Source of the DNA: Bacteroidota bacterium | GTDB taxonomy: Bacteria; Bacteroidota; Bacteroidia; Cytophagales; Cyclobacteriaceae | Reading direction: 5' to 3' | DNA: 10,920 bases | Assembly (NCBI GenBank): GCA_023417065.1 | Contig: JAEZGH010000072.1 | Span: 1-10,920 of the forward strand | Part shown: positions 1-6,896 of the stretch, piece by piece | How positions within the stretch are numbered: the first letter of the stretch is position 1 | Layout of the letters: every line of letters starts with the position of its first letter | Made by a program: the position numbers and the translations under genes | Notes under the pieces: model-generated | Told to the model about the DNA's origin: nothing | The model's database searches: none | Seen by the model: the letters and a program-made list of their open reading frames with translations, nothing else

Positions 1-4
1 TGTT

Positions 5-2047
5 ATGGCGTTCTATCCCTTTGCTGCCCTGATCTACCTGTCGCTGGGCGCCATTTGCTTTGCCACCATAGCACACCTTCTTGTCAACTTTAATGATCCC
101 GGCCTGAAGGTCGTCCGTGAGATTATCATTTTCGTTCACGCGGGATACGGCATCATGTTCCTGTTGTACCTGATCTCAAACTATGGCGATCTCTTCACGA
201 GTAATGCACCGGCATACCGCGTAATGTATCGACCGAGACGAATGCCTTACTTCTCCTACCGGCTCGCAGGCTTGATCGCCACGCTCGCCTTTGTCGTATA
301 TGCCAACTGGCGCGACTACCTGTACCACGGGATGGCTGCCTTCTATAACATCGCAGGTGACCTGCATACGCGGATGCAAAACGAAACGTTCGCAGAGTCA
401 TTCTATCAGCAGGCGCAACGGCAGGGATTTCAGAACTTTCGCTCCAGCTACATGCTGGCACACATCAAGGCGTCGAAGCTGAACATCAAGGACGCGATCT
501 ATTATTACGATCTCGCAAATGAGAAAGGTGCAAACGAATACTCACTTGTTAACTCAGGCAACATACACTTGTGGACCAACGAATACTTCAAGGCGATCAA
601 GGCGTATTCAAACGGGTTAAAAGCTGAACCCGAATCCGCGCACCTGGCCAATAATGCAGGCATTGCCTATATGAAAGTGAAGAACGTGGATTCTGCGGCA
701 TTCTTTCTGAACCAGGCACGGGATAATGAGACCACGCGGTCGATCGCAGAGATGAACTTCTTTGGCCTTGCCGCTTCCGAGTATATCCCCCTGAAATCGG
801 ATTCATTACTTCGTGCATTTAACGCAAGCTCACCAGGCACTATCAGCAACGCGCTGGCTGTTGCTACCGTATTCCACGCGCCATTCTCGTACGAAGTCGA
901 CCCGCTCGAATACAAAAAACTCAACCTGCAAACGGCAACCCTCTTAAACAACTACATCATACACAACGCCAAGCAGATTGACAGTGTATTTATCAACGAG
1001 GCCTATCGCATTGCATCCGACCCCGACAATGCAGCGTTCAGTGAAGCATTGAAGGCATCGCTGGCGTTTGGCTTCTATCACCAGGGAAATATCTCCCGCG
1101 CGATGGAGGTGCTTGGTGAACAGGTCCTGCTAAGCCAAAGCTATCAGGGCAAGTTCAATTACATCATGGGGCTATGGGCGATGGAGCAGGGAAATCCAGA
1201 AAGGGCGTCCACTTTCTTCTCCTACGCGGATACACACGACTTCAAAGACGCAAGATTTTACAACGCTATTGCCCTCACGGAGGCCGGTCTCGTAAGACGG
1301 GCAATCGCGGCCTGGGATACAGTACTCGTCTACGGAGAGGCAGCCGAAAAACAGATTGCTACTCGTATCAAAAGAATCTTGACCTTATCTCCGGCCGATG
1401 CCAATGGACTTGGTGACGTTGAACGGTATCAATTCTGCCGCTATCGGATCAACACAGGAGATTCGCTGCTATTCAACAGACTCAGCGATCAGTTTCAGGA
1501 TCCAAACTACAAGGCACAGGCCCTGCTCGACATGTCACGCAAGTACTTTGAAGCGGGACAAATCATTCCGGCAATCCGGTACTACCAGCGGATCGGCGGA
1601 CTTAGACTTACAGACCGGAGGCTATATGAGGAGACGCGGCACTTTGAACTTAGAATGCTTGCGTCACGCGGGGAGGTTTATCAGCTGGCCAATCAGATAA
1701 ATGACGGAATTGAATTTACGTCTGACCGCAACCTGGAGAAGATGTTTTACACGGCACTTATCAGCGAGGCCAATGGCGATACGCTCACCGCAAGCCAGAA
1801 CTACCGCATTCTGGCAACCTATAATCCATATTTCGAAGAAGCGGTGATTGCTGCCTATCGATACTTCCGCAAAACTGAGGATAAGAACTTATATCCATAT
1901 ACCATCCTTGCGGAAGCCATACAGGTGAATCCTACGTCGCTTCCCCTGCTTTACGCGTACCGGGAAGAGGCGATGCGGGTTGGCCTCGATGAATATGCTG
2001 AAAACGTAAACGAGAGAATAAAAGCGCTGGAGGCGCGAAGAAACTAA
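5..2047 (+). CDS. Membrane-anchored tetratricopeptide-repeat (TPR) protein, possibly 5'-truncated
   Basis: The reading frame is open to the left edge, so the ATG at 5 may be internal to a longer gene. The N-terminal part has three hydrophobic segments (about residues 6-28, 38-58 and 85-101). The rest, to residue 680, is helical and TPR-like. Four fairly clear repeats lie at about 112-241, with alternating small and aromatic residues such as AIYYYDLANEKG and AIKAYSNGLKAEPES. Weaker repeats lie around 385-440, 505-560 and 575-680. TPRs are protein-binding scaffolds, so a membrane-tethered assembly or interaction role is an inference; no catalytic motif is visible. The gene converges on the SET gene with only 8 bases between stop codons and no terminator hairpin between them. 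The specific function is not recognised. Confidence 0.85.
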   Translation: MAFYPFAALIYLSLGAICFATIAHLLVNFNDPGLKVVREIIIFVHAGYGIMFLLYLISNYGDLFTSNAPAYRVMYRPRRMPYFSYRLAGLIATLAFVVYANWRDYLYHGMAAFYNIAGDLHTRMQNETFAESFYQQAQRQGFQNFRSSYMLAHIKASKLNIKDAIYYYDLANEKGANEYSLVNSGNIHLWTNEYFKAIKAYSNGLKAEPESAHLANNAGIAYMKVKNVDSAAFFLNQARDNETTRSIAEMNFFGLAASEYIPLKSDSLLRAFNASSPGTISNALAVATVFHAPFSYEVDPLEYKKLNLQTATLLNNYIIHNAKQIDSVFINEAYRIASDPDNAAFSEALKASLAFGFYHQGNISRAMEVLGEQVLLSQSYQGKFNYIMGLWAMEQGNPERASTFFSYADTHDFKDARFYNAIALTEAGLVRRAIAAWDTVLVYGEAAEKQIATRIKRILTLSPADANGLGDVERYQFCRYRINTGDSLLFNRLSDQFQDPNYKAQALLDMSRKYFEAGQIIPAIRYYQRIGGLRLTDRRLYEETRHFELRMLASRGEVYQLANQINDGIEFTSDRNLEKMFYTALISEANGDTLTASQNYRILATYNPYFEEAVIAAYRYFRKTEDKNLYPYTILAEAIQVNPTSLPLLYAYREEAMRVGLDEYAENVNERIKALEARRN

Positions 2048-2055
2048 CGGAACGC

Positions 2056-2595
2056 CTACTTGTGGGTATCCACACGCTTGGCAGTCTTGCGCTTCGTCTT
2101 TACTTTCTTAGACGTCTTCGCCGACTTCACAACCTTGCCGTTCTTCTTCTCCTTCGCTTTCTTTGCTTCCTTCTCTTCCTGAGCCCACAGCTTGATATTG
2201 TGGCGGATTACCTTCCAGTAGTCAGCGCCGTAGTCGACGAAGATCTCTGAACCAGCAGGAATGTCTTTCTTGGATTCGATGAAGGCACGGTTGCCCTCGA
2301 CAATGTAGTCGCAGTTATTGGTAACACCTTTAATCTTAACCAAACCTCTTGCATCGTTTGCATATCGCGCTAATGCAGATTTGTAAGGTTTACCATCGAT
2401 CACATTGTTTCTGTTGATATAGAAGATGTAGCCGTTCTTGCCATCCTCGTCCTCCACGTCTTTCCAGGTTGAACGTCGCCCTTTGTATTCAACAATCAGG
2501 GTTCCTTTGGGTATGAACTTCTTTGTAAAAAGGCCTTTCCCTGCATTCGGGATGGTGGACTTCTTTACATACAGTTGCTTTTCCAGTAGTGCCAT
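2056..2595 (-). CDS. SET-domain protein (putative lysine methyltransferase) with lysine-rich tail
   Basis: The protein has 179 residues. Residues about 8-127 match a compact SET domain. There is an N-terminal AGKGLF motif (18-23) followed by a turn and VEYKG. A central ARYANDARG (76-84) sits where canonical SET proteins carry an N-H-S/C motif, so the usual His is replaced by Asp. The domain ends in FVDYGADYW (119-127), whose Tyr would be the catalytic-site tyrosine. This ending and the small size resemble the viral vSET type, and no post-SET cysteine cluster is present. SET enzymes transfer a methyl group from S-adenosylmethionine to protein lysines. Residues 141-179 form a basic tail with 16 lysines and runs such as SAKTSKKVKTKRK, like histone H1 or chlamydial Hc1 tails; it could bind DNA or be self-methylated (inference). 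The substrate is unknown. The gene stands alone on its strand. Confidence 0.85.
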   Translation of the reverse strand: MALLEKQLYVKKSTIPNAGKGLFTKKFIPKGTLIVEYKGRRSTWKDVEDEDGKNGYIFYINRNNVIDGKPYKSALARYANDARGLVKIKGVTNNCDYIVEGNRAFIESKKDIPAGSEIFVDYGADYWKVIRHNIKLWAQEEKEAKKAKEKKNGKVVKSAKTSKKVKTKRKTAKRVDTHK

Positions 2596-2625
2596 TAAAG
2601 AAAATCAGATTTGACTAAAAGCGCG

Positions 2626-2633
2626 TGAAGATA
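2626..2633 (-). promoter_or_regulatory. Possible -7 box of the SET gene
   Basis: On the minus strand this reads TATCTTCA, one base away from the TAnnTTCG variant of the Bacteroidota -7 element. It lies about 30 bases upstream of the SET start codon. I see no convincing -33 TTG at the expected distance, so this is weak. Confidence 0.25.
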
Positions 2634-2729
2634 GAACTTTTACGCTTTCTGAAAAATCTTTATGCCACAAGAAATGAGGATATCAACTGCCAGGTCGGGC
2701 GGCGAACTGCACCAGAGTGGACCAGGGCA

Positions 2730-2791
2730 ATGCAAACCTCAACTTTTCTTCAATCCACTAGGAAAGTGACCAATCACCGTTAAGTTTGCAT
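2730..2791. repeat. Inverted repeat flanking the transporter promoter
   Basis: ATGCAAAC at 2730-2737 has an exact reverse complement, GTTTGCAT, at 2784-2791. One further A-T pair outside (2729 and 2792) makes arms of 9 bases. The arms are 46 bases apart (2738-2783), and the right arm overlaps the TAnnTTTG box of the transporter promoter. It could be an operator pair, but a chance match is not excluded. Confidence 0.35.
2781..2788 (+). promoter_or_regulatory. Bacteroidota -7 box (TAAGTTTG) of the transporter gene
   Basis: TAAGTTTG matches the Bacteroidota housekeeping -7 consensus TAnnTTTG exactly. It sits 13 bases before the ATG at 2802, so the transcript would have a very short leader of roughly 8-10 bases. 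No good -33 TTG is visible about 19 bases upstream, which may mean an activator helps. Confidence 0.5.
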
Positions 2792-2801
2792 TACTGGTCA
2801 T

Positions 2802-3800
2802 ATGAGCCGATTTCTTTCATTACTGACACGCGCCGGCCTAAACGGATTCTTCTTTCTCCTGATTGTGATGGTCGTCCTTGCCTGGTTGTTTCCTGAAGCC
2901 GGTGCAGACGATAACCCCATTCCGCTCAAAGCGATTTCTAATATCGGCGTCGCTATAATCTTCTTCTTCTATGGCCTGAAGTTAAACTGGACGGGCCTCA
3001 AGGCCGGGCTCGGTCACTGGAGACTTCATCTGGTCACACAACTTACCACGTTCCTTTTGTTCCCGCTGCTGATCTTAACGCTTTACAGCATTGCCCCAGA
3101 CAGTGAATACAAGTACTGGTGGGTCGGCACGTTCTACCTCGCGGCCCTTCCGTCAACCGTTTCATCATCGGTAGTAATGGTATCTATCGCAGGAGGAAAC
3201 ATCTCTGCAGCAATCTTCAACGCGAGCGTATCGAGCCTGATCGGAATCTTTATCACGCCACTCTGGATGAGCATCCTCGTCGACAGCAGCACCCTTTCAG
3301 TCGCCGACCTCTCCGGGGTAATCGTCAACCTGTGTCTGCAGGTGCTCCTGCCCGTAATCGCAGGACTGCTAATGCATAATATTCTGGGCGGCTTCGCAGA
3401 GCGACACAAAACTTCGCTGCGCTACTTCGACCAAGCCGTTATTCTCTTAATTGTCTTTCGCGCTTTCGCGGAATCGTTCCTGGAGGACATGTTCACCGGG
3501 TACTCCGCCATGGAACTGATCACACTGTCAATTCTTATGCTTGCCCTGTTCGGTGTCATGTTACTCATCATGAAGGCCGTCTCTTCCTGGATGAAGTTTG
3601 CCCGTGAAGAACAGATAACCGTGATATTCTGCGGATCCAAAAAATCACTCGTGCAGGGAGCGGTGATGGGGCAAATTCTTTTCCCTCAGGCTAACGCCTT
3701 TGGTCTTATCCTGTTGCCCCTGATGATCTATCACGCGTTGCAGCTCGTCGCGGGCAGTATCCTTGCACAGCAAATGGCTGCCAAACGCAACGCTGCCTAA
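2802..3800 (+). CDS. SBF-like transporter (bile acid:sodium symporter superfamily, YfeH type)
   Basis: The protein has 332 residues, nearly all hydrophobic, with about ten membrane segments (roughly 14-30, 46-60, 72-95, 107-128, 133-157, 165-195, 207-225, 235-260, 270-290 and 297-320). This is the topology of the SBF-like family related to bile acid:sodium symporters and YfeH of E. coli. Recognisable family signatures are FFFYGLKLNW near residue 56, the polar crossover-like stretch AALPSTVSSSVVMVS near residue 115, and CGSKKSLVQGAVMGQILFP near residue 275. It should be an inner-membrane secondary transporter for an organic anion, but the substrate cannot be read from sequence. The stop codon TAA overlaps the stop of the convergent gene (shared bases 3798-3799), so no terminator can lie between them. 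Confidence 0.9.
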   Translation: MSRFLSLLTRAGLNGFFFLLIVMVVLAWLFPEAGADDNPIPLKAISNIGVAIIFFFYGLKLNWTGLKAGLGHWRLHLVTQLTTFLLFPLLILTLYSIAPDSEYKYWWVGTFYLAALPSTVSSSVVMVSIAGGNISAAIFNASVSSLIGIFITPLWMSILVDSSTLSVADLSGVIVNLCLQVLLPVIAGLLMHNILGGFAERHKTSLRYFDQAVILLIVFRAFAESFLEDMFTGYSAMELITLSILMLALFGVMLLIMKAVSSWMKFAREEQITVIFCGSKKSLVQGAVMGQILFPQANAFGLILLPLMIYHALQLVAGSILAQQMAAKRNAA

Positions 3801-4543
3801 GGCTTGCGCAGATATACTTTCCCGAACTTCGATTCGAAAGCATACTTTGGTCCCTTGCCCGGTGACGTTCTCACCTCCGTCCAGTGTCCCGCATCACGCC
3901 CCTCACTAAGAGGGGTAAACTTCGTGTCCAGATTCGTAAGTATCTCACCGAAACGTGTCCTTGCAATCAGCTCTCCCGTCCTGCCGGTAACTACGGTAGC
4001 ATCAATGCCTCCGAAGTCGGAGTAAACCGCTAGAGGCGCATCAAAGTCAGTGACCTCCACAAGCCCGAACTTCGTATTGATGGAGCTTTCCATACCCCGC
4101 GGAACAAAAATCTCCAGCGTGATATCGTGAAGAATCCCGTTTGACATGTACGTGTACTCGCGTCCCTGCTCATTAAAAAACTTCTGTATCACCGGATCGT
4201 TGGGATCACCCGTCTGAAAGTAAAACTCCCGATCATCTTTGTGAATCACCGTCCTTCTCGGAATGTTATCCCTGTCCTTCAGACTGGCGGTAATCGTAAC
4301 GACACCATTGCTTTGAGAGGTAGTCAGCTCGAATGCATCGTCGTTCTCCCCGCGGTTGATGCTTACTAGTCCCTTTACCAAGACATCTTTCTTATCCCAC
4401 GTATGAACTTTGATAAGCCTGGGATCTTCGAAGTGCATTTCAAGCTTCTGAGCAGATTGCACCGGAACACTTTTCTCAACCTGAGTTTGGGCAAAGCCCT
4501 GCCCGGAACAGATCATTAGACCTGCGATAATGAGATTTCTCAT
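3797..4543 (-). CDS. Exported DUF4097-like repeat protein (second copy)
   Basis: I choose the ATG at 4543. It gives a clean signal peptide (MRNLIIAGLMICSGQGFAQ), whereas the upstream GTG at 4573 adds ten residues (PPTQIHSIY type) in front of it and lies in a hairpin. The mature protein of about 230 residues is beta-rich. It repeats a (T/S)-x-F-G-x-(I/V/L) unit at about residues 157-166 (TKFGLVEVTD), 175-184 (SDFGGIDATV), 196-205 (TRFGEILTNL) and 238-247 (SKFGKVYLRK), as expected for successive strands of a DUF4097-type beta-solenoid. It ends in the same YLRKP/YIRKS-like tail as the protein encoded just upstream in the transcript, so the two are probably distant paralogues. It is the last gene of the sigma-factor unit. 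A periplasmic or cell-surface location is inferred; the biochemical role is unknown. Confidence 0.8.
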   Translation of the reverse strand: MRNLIIAGLMICSGQGFAQTQVEKSVPVQSAQKLEMHFEDPRLIKVHTWDKKDVLVKGLVSINRGENDDAFELTTSQSNGVVTITASLKDRDNIPRRTVIHKDDREFYFQTGDPNDPVIQKFFNEQGREYTYMSNGILHDITLEIFVPRGMESSINTKFGLVEVTDFDAPLAVYSDFGGIDATVVTGRTGELIARTRFGEILTNLDTKFTPLSEGRDAGHWTEVRTSPGKGPKYAFESKFGKVYLRKP

Positions 4544-4569
4544 ATATATCGAGTGGATTTGAGTTGGAG

Positions 4570-4593
4570 GCACTTCACACGGCCGTGAAGTGC
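4570..4593 (-). repeat. Perfect hairpin between the two DUF4097-like genes
   Basis: CACTTCAC (4571-4578) and GTGAAGTG (4585-4592) are exact reverse complements. A flanking G-C pair makes a 9-bp stem with a 6-base loop. On the transcribed minus strand it begins 6 bases after the upstream gene's stop codon. No T tract follows, so it is not a normal intrinsic terminator. An mRNA-stabilising or processing stem, or an operator, would fit. Confidence 0.6.
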
Positions 4594-4599
4594 GGCGTA

Positions 4600-5370
4600 T
4601 TAACTTTTCCGGATGTAGATATTTCCGTGAGCCGATGATAATGATAGGTCAATGCCGCCACCGTTTATCTTGCCGTCGATCTTGTTGGAACCATATTTCA
4701 CCCAATCGCCCTTTTCATTAAACTCGATTTTGATGGCCGGATCAACAAAGATTTCCCCGTATGAAGTCGACAGCTTAACGTTCGCCTTGACGCTGGCAGG
4801 AACCGTGATATCTATCAGGCCATGGGCTGATGCAATTGACAAAGGACTCTTGAGGTTGGCGCCGAATACTGCCTCAATAGGACCGTGAACTGTCTTGATC
4901 GTCATGGGACCCGTCACATTATCCAGCTCCACGCCATTGTGTACAGTCGACACTTCAATCTCACTCTCCACGTTTTTGAGTTTCACCCTGCCGCCGTAGG
5001 GAGAAGTGTGCGTAATGGAAACCGTCACGCCCTTTGGAACCATAATTTTCAGACGGGTTCCATCCATCTTTTTCATCTGATAGACTTCTATGGCGTCTTG
5101 CTTCTCCTGGACAGCAATGCCGAAACCAGTGTTATCTTCCAGCCCCATGCTGCTGACGGATCGTAATCCTTCAGCGCGTTCATCTTTCTTTTTCGGCCCA
5201 TCGAGGGATGAAAAGATAATTTCATTCCCACTATAACCTTCAATCGTAACGTGATTTACTTCCTTGATGACCAGTTTGCCGGAGCTGCGCGCCACCTTAT
5301 ATTCCTGAGCATGGAGGACGCCCACCAGCATCATGAGCAGTATTCCTAAGGCTAAAATTCTTGTTTTCAT
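4600..5370 (-). CDS. Exported DUF4097-family repeat protein (first copy)
   Basis: The protein has 256 residues and begins with a signal peptide (MKTRILALGILLMMLVGVLHA, cleavage likely before QEY). Five copies of a motif centred on His/Tyr-Gly or His-Asn-Gly occur at regular spacing: TVHNGVELDN (about 142-151), TVHGPIEAVF (160-169), SAHGLIDITV (181-190), TSYGEIFVDP (202-211) and SAHGNIYIRK (246-255). This regular beta-strand pattern is typical of DUF4097 proteins, often annotated as putative adhesins and often linked to ECF sigma or anti-sigma genes. It lies 48 bases downstream of the anti-sigma-like gene and is followed by its paralogue, so all four genes are probably one transcript. It acts outside the cytoplasm; a structural or envelope-sensing role is inference only. 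Confidence 0.85.
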   Translation of the reverse strand: MKTRILALGILLMMLVGVLHAQEYKVARSSGKLVIKEVNHVTIEGYSGNEIIFSSLDGPKKKDERAEGLRSVSSMGLEDNTGFGIAVQEKQDAIEVYQMKKMDGTRLKIMVPKGVTVSITHTSPYGGRVKLKNVESEIEVSTVHNGVELDNVTGPMTIKTVHGPIEAVFGANLKSPLSIASAHGLIDITVPASVKANVKLSTSYGEIFVDPAIKIEFNEKGDWVKYGSNKIDGKINGGGIDLSLSSAHGNIYIRKS

Positions 5371-5418
5371 TTCTGTTGTTTTTGTAATGAGATATTTCTT
5401 GTTCTAATGCATTATTCT

Positions 5419-6189
5419 TTACGATAGTACGAGCAGACCAAGCTGAGCCTCATCCTTGACAGACTCGAGGTTTGCCTCGTTTTCGACGACGTGACGCAAC
5501 GGTTCCACCGCCTCCTTGTCGCGCAATTCGACGATAAGCTTAATCAGCGGAATCTGAACCACTGGGTCAGACTGTTTGGCCAGGGATGCCACCAGCGCCT
5601 TCCTCACAGCCGGATCCTCGCGGAGCTGGCTCAGTGCCTCTATGGCCGCAAGGCGGACGTTTGTATTCGGATCGCTGTCCATCGTGCGAATCAGCGTGCG
5701 AACAATTTCGTCGTTGAGATCATCCACCGCCGAAGCTTCCTTTACTGCCAGTATTCTCTTCGCGGGCGATTGCTGATCTGAAAGGGCGGACACAACCCTG
5801 TTGGTATGTGCCTTTTTCTCTTCCAGCAGAGCAAGTTCTTCCGCCCGATGGTTTCGGTTATTGATGAACAAGCCGATACTTAACCCGGTGATAAGGAGGG
5901 CCAGCCCCGCAGCGACGGCATACCACCAGGGTCGCATGGCCACAACCTTTGCAGCTTTCAACTCCTGAGATTCGCGCTCCAGCATGGCGTTGAAGTCGTC
6001 GCGCAAATCTGAAGAAGGCGCTACCGGACTTACCTTTCCCATTACCCGGATCACTTCCTTCAGTTCTTGGTACATCCGGAAAGATGTCGGGTTCCGCATC
6101 AGCTCCTGCTCAATAAAATGCTTATCAACACTATTGAGTTTTCCGTCGATATAGTCTATCAGCAGGCTTTCCAGTTTCTCTTTCTCCAT
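5419..6189 (-). CDS. Membrane anti-sigma-like protein with C-terminal HEAT repeats
   Basis: The protein has 256 residues in three parts. Residues 1-85 resemble an anti-sigma N-domain (LLIDYIDGKL, then EQELMRNPTSFRMYQELKEV), as in zf-HC2-type proteins. It has no cysteine at all, so the zinc-binding H-x3-C-x2-C motif is absent. Residues about 87-109 are one membrane helix (WWYAVAAGLALLITGLSIGLF). Residues about 138-256 are helical pairs of HEAT/armadillo type, with VRLAAIEALSQL, VRKALVASLAKQ, VQIPLIKLIVEL and AVEPLRHVVE units separated by SDP or EDP turns. The sigma gene ends only 5 bases before the start, and the overlapping AAAGGAT could serve as ribosome binding site. The expected role is to hold the sigma factor at the inner membrane until the outer HEAT domain meets a signal; this is inferred from operon position and domain order. 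Confidence 0.85.
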   Translation of the reverse strand: MEKEKLESLLIDYIDGKLNSVDKHFIEQELMRNPTSFRMYQELKEVIRVMGKVSPVAPSSDLRDDFNAMLERESQELKAAKVVAMRPWWYAVAAGLALLITGLSIGLFINNRNHRAEELALLEEKKAHTNRVVSALSDQQSPAKRILAVKEASAVDDLNDEIVRTLIRTMDSDPNTNVRLAAIEALSQLREDPAVRKALVASLAKQSDPVVQIPLIKLIVELRDKEAVEPLRHVVENEANLESVKDEAQLGLLVLS

Positions 6190-6194
6190 ATCCT

Positions 6195-6734
6195 TTATGT
6201 TTTTGCCAGGGCGAAATAATGTTCGCGCAGCTTTCCAATGGCGCGATGAACCTTCACCTTGATATTCGATACCGTTGTTTCCATGATCTGTGCAACCTCT
6301 TCATACTTCATATGCTGGAATCGCGTCAGAATGAGCAGCTCACGTTGCTCATCTGTCAGAAGAGCCATGCTGCGGTGAAGCAACGCCTCATTTTCTTCCA
6401 TCACAGCGCTTTCTGACTCGTCAGGCAGGTTGTCACCCACGTTATCGATGTCCACCGTCTGCAGGTGTTTCTTCTTCACCATCTGATAATGATCCGCAAA
6501 TACATTCCGTGCGATTTGGTATATCCAGGGTGTGAACCGCGAATCCTGCCGAAAGCTGCCCCGATAGCGTATCATGCGCAGAAACACGTTCTGAGTCAGG
6601 TCAGCAGCAAGCTCCCGATCGTCGGCCAGCTGCGCCAGAAAATTGAAAATGCGCTTGTGATGCCGCTCAAAAAGCAGCGACGCCTTTTGCAGGTCGCCGT
6701 TCTTAACAGCCTCCATTATTGATTCATCAGTCAT
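6195..6734 (-). CDS. ECF-type RNA polymerase sigma factor
   Basis: The protein has 179 residues, normal for an extracytoplasmic-function sigma factor. Region 2 spans about residues 10-90: FERHHKRIFNFLAQLADDRELAADLTQNVFLRM is the core-binding part and FTPWIYQIARNVFADHYQ the -10-recognition part. Region 4 spans about 118-175, with LTDEQRELLILTRFQHMKYEEVAQIM followed by the helix-turn-helix TTVSNIKVKVHRAIGKLRE that reads the -35 element. No extra C-terminal domain is present. It heads a four-gene minus-strand unit; the next gene, 5 bases away, is a membrane anti-sigma-like protein, the standard arrangement for signal-controlled release. It probably activates its own operon, including the two exported DUF4097-like proteins. 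Confidence 0.95.
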   Translation of the reverse strand: MTDESIMEAVKNGDLQKASLLFERHHKRIFNFLAQLADDRELAADLTQNVFLRMIRYRGSFRQDSRFTPWIYQIARNVFADHYQMVKKKHLQTVDIDNVGDNLPDESESAVMEENEALLHRSMALLTDEQRELLILTRFQHMKYEEVAQIMETTVSNIKVKVHRAIGKLREHYFALAKT

Positions 6735-6765
6735 CCGGATCGTTAGCCTTTCGGTTTCCGTAATA

Positions 6766-6792
6766 GTTACCAGTGCAGTTCAGAAAGGTTAC
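6766..6792 (-). promoter_or_regulatory. Candidate autoregulated ECF promoter of the sigma operon
   Basis: On the minus strand GTAACC (6787-6792) lies 15 bases upstream of GGTAAC (6766-6771). The first contains the AAC core common in ECF -35 elements and is preceded by a T-rich tract. The spacing fits an ECF promoter, and the site is about 30-60 bases before the sigma start codon. The -10 assignment is uncertain because no CGTC-like core is seen. Confidence 0.35.
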
Positions 6793-6834
6793 AAAAAAAG
6801 TTTCAAGTGCCAAGCCACACCGGTGAACCCCCTT

Positions 6835-6865
6835 TTTGAGCGACCCCGCCCATTTCGTATATTCG
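6835..6865 (+). promoter_or_regulatory. Bacteroidota promoter of the DUF1801-DUF6157 pair
   Basis: TTTG at 6835-6838 is followed after 19 bases by TATATTCG at 6858-6865. This matches the -33/-7 arrangement TTTG-N19-TAnnTT(T/C)G. Transcription would start near 6870, about 27 bases before the GTG start of the DUF1801 gene. Confidence 0.5.
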
Positions 6866-6896
6866 TCAGCCATCGCCCATTGCGTAACCAAACTAC

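Noticed and set aside
195..461. Minus-strand and alternative-frame ORFs inside the TPR gene
   Set aside because: They are shadows of a long, well-supported coding frame, with atypical composition rich in Arg, Ser and Cys.
2730..2783. 17-codon ORF upstream of the transporter
   Set aside because: It has no ribosome binding site, an unremarkable translation, and would lie mostly before the inferred transcription start.
3899..3916. Hairpin CCCCTC / GAGGGG
   Set aside because: It lies within the coding sequence of the second DUF4097-like gene, has no T tract, and is explained by codons for LSEGR and its surroundings.
4544..4573. GTG start at 4573 for the second DUF4097-like gene
   Set aside because: It would put ten non-signal residues before a clean signal peptide, and it lies within the intergenic hairpin; ATG 4543 is preferred.
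4885..5166. Plus-strand 93-residue ORF opposite the first DUF4097 gene
   Set aside because: It lies wholly opposite a gene with signal peptide and regular repeats; the His-rich translation only mirrors those repeats.
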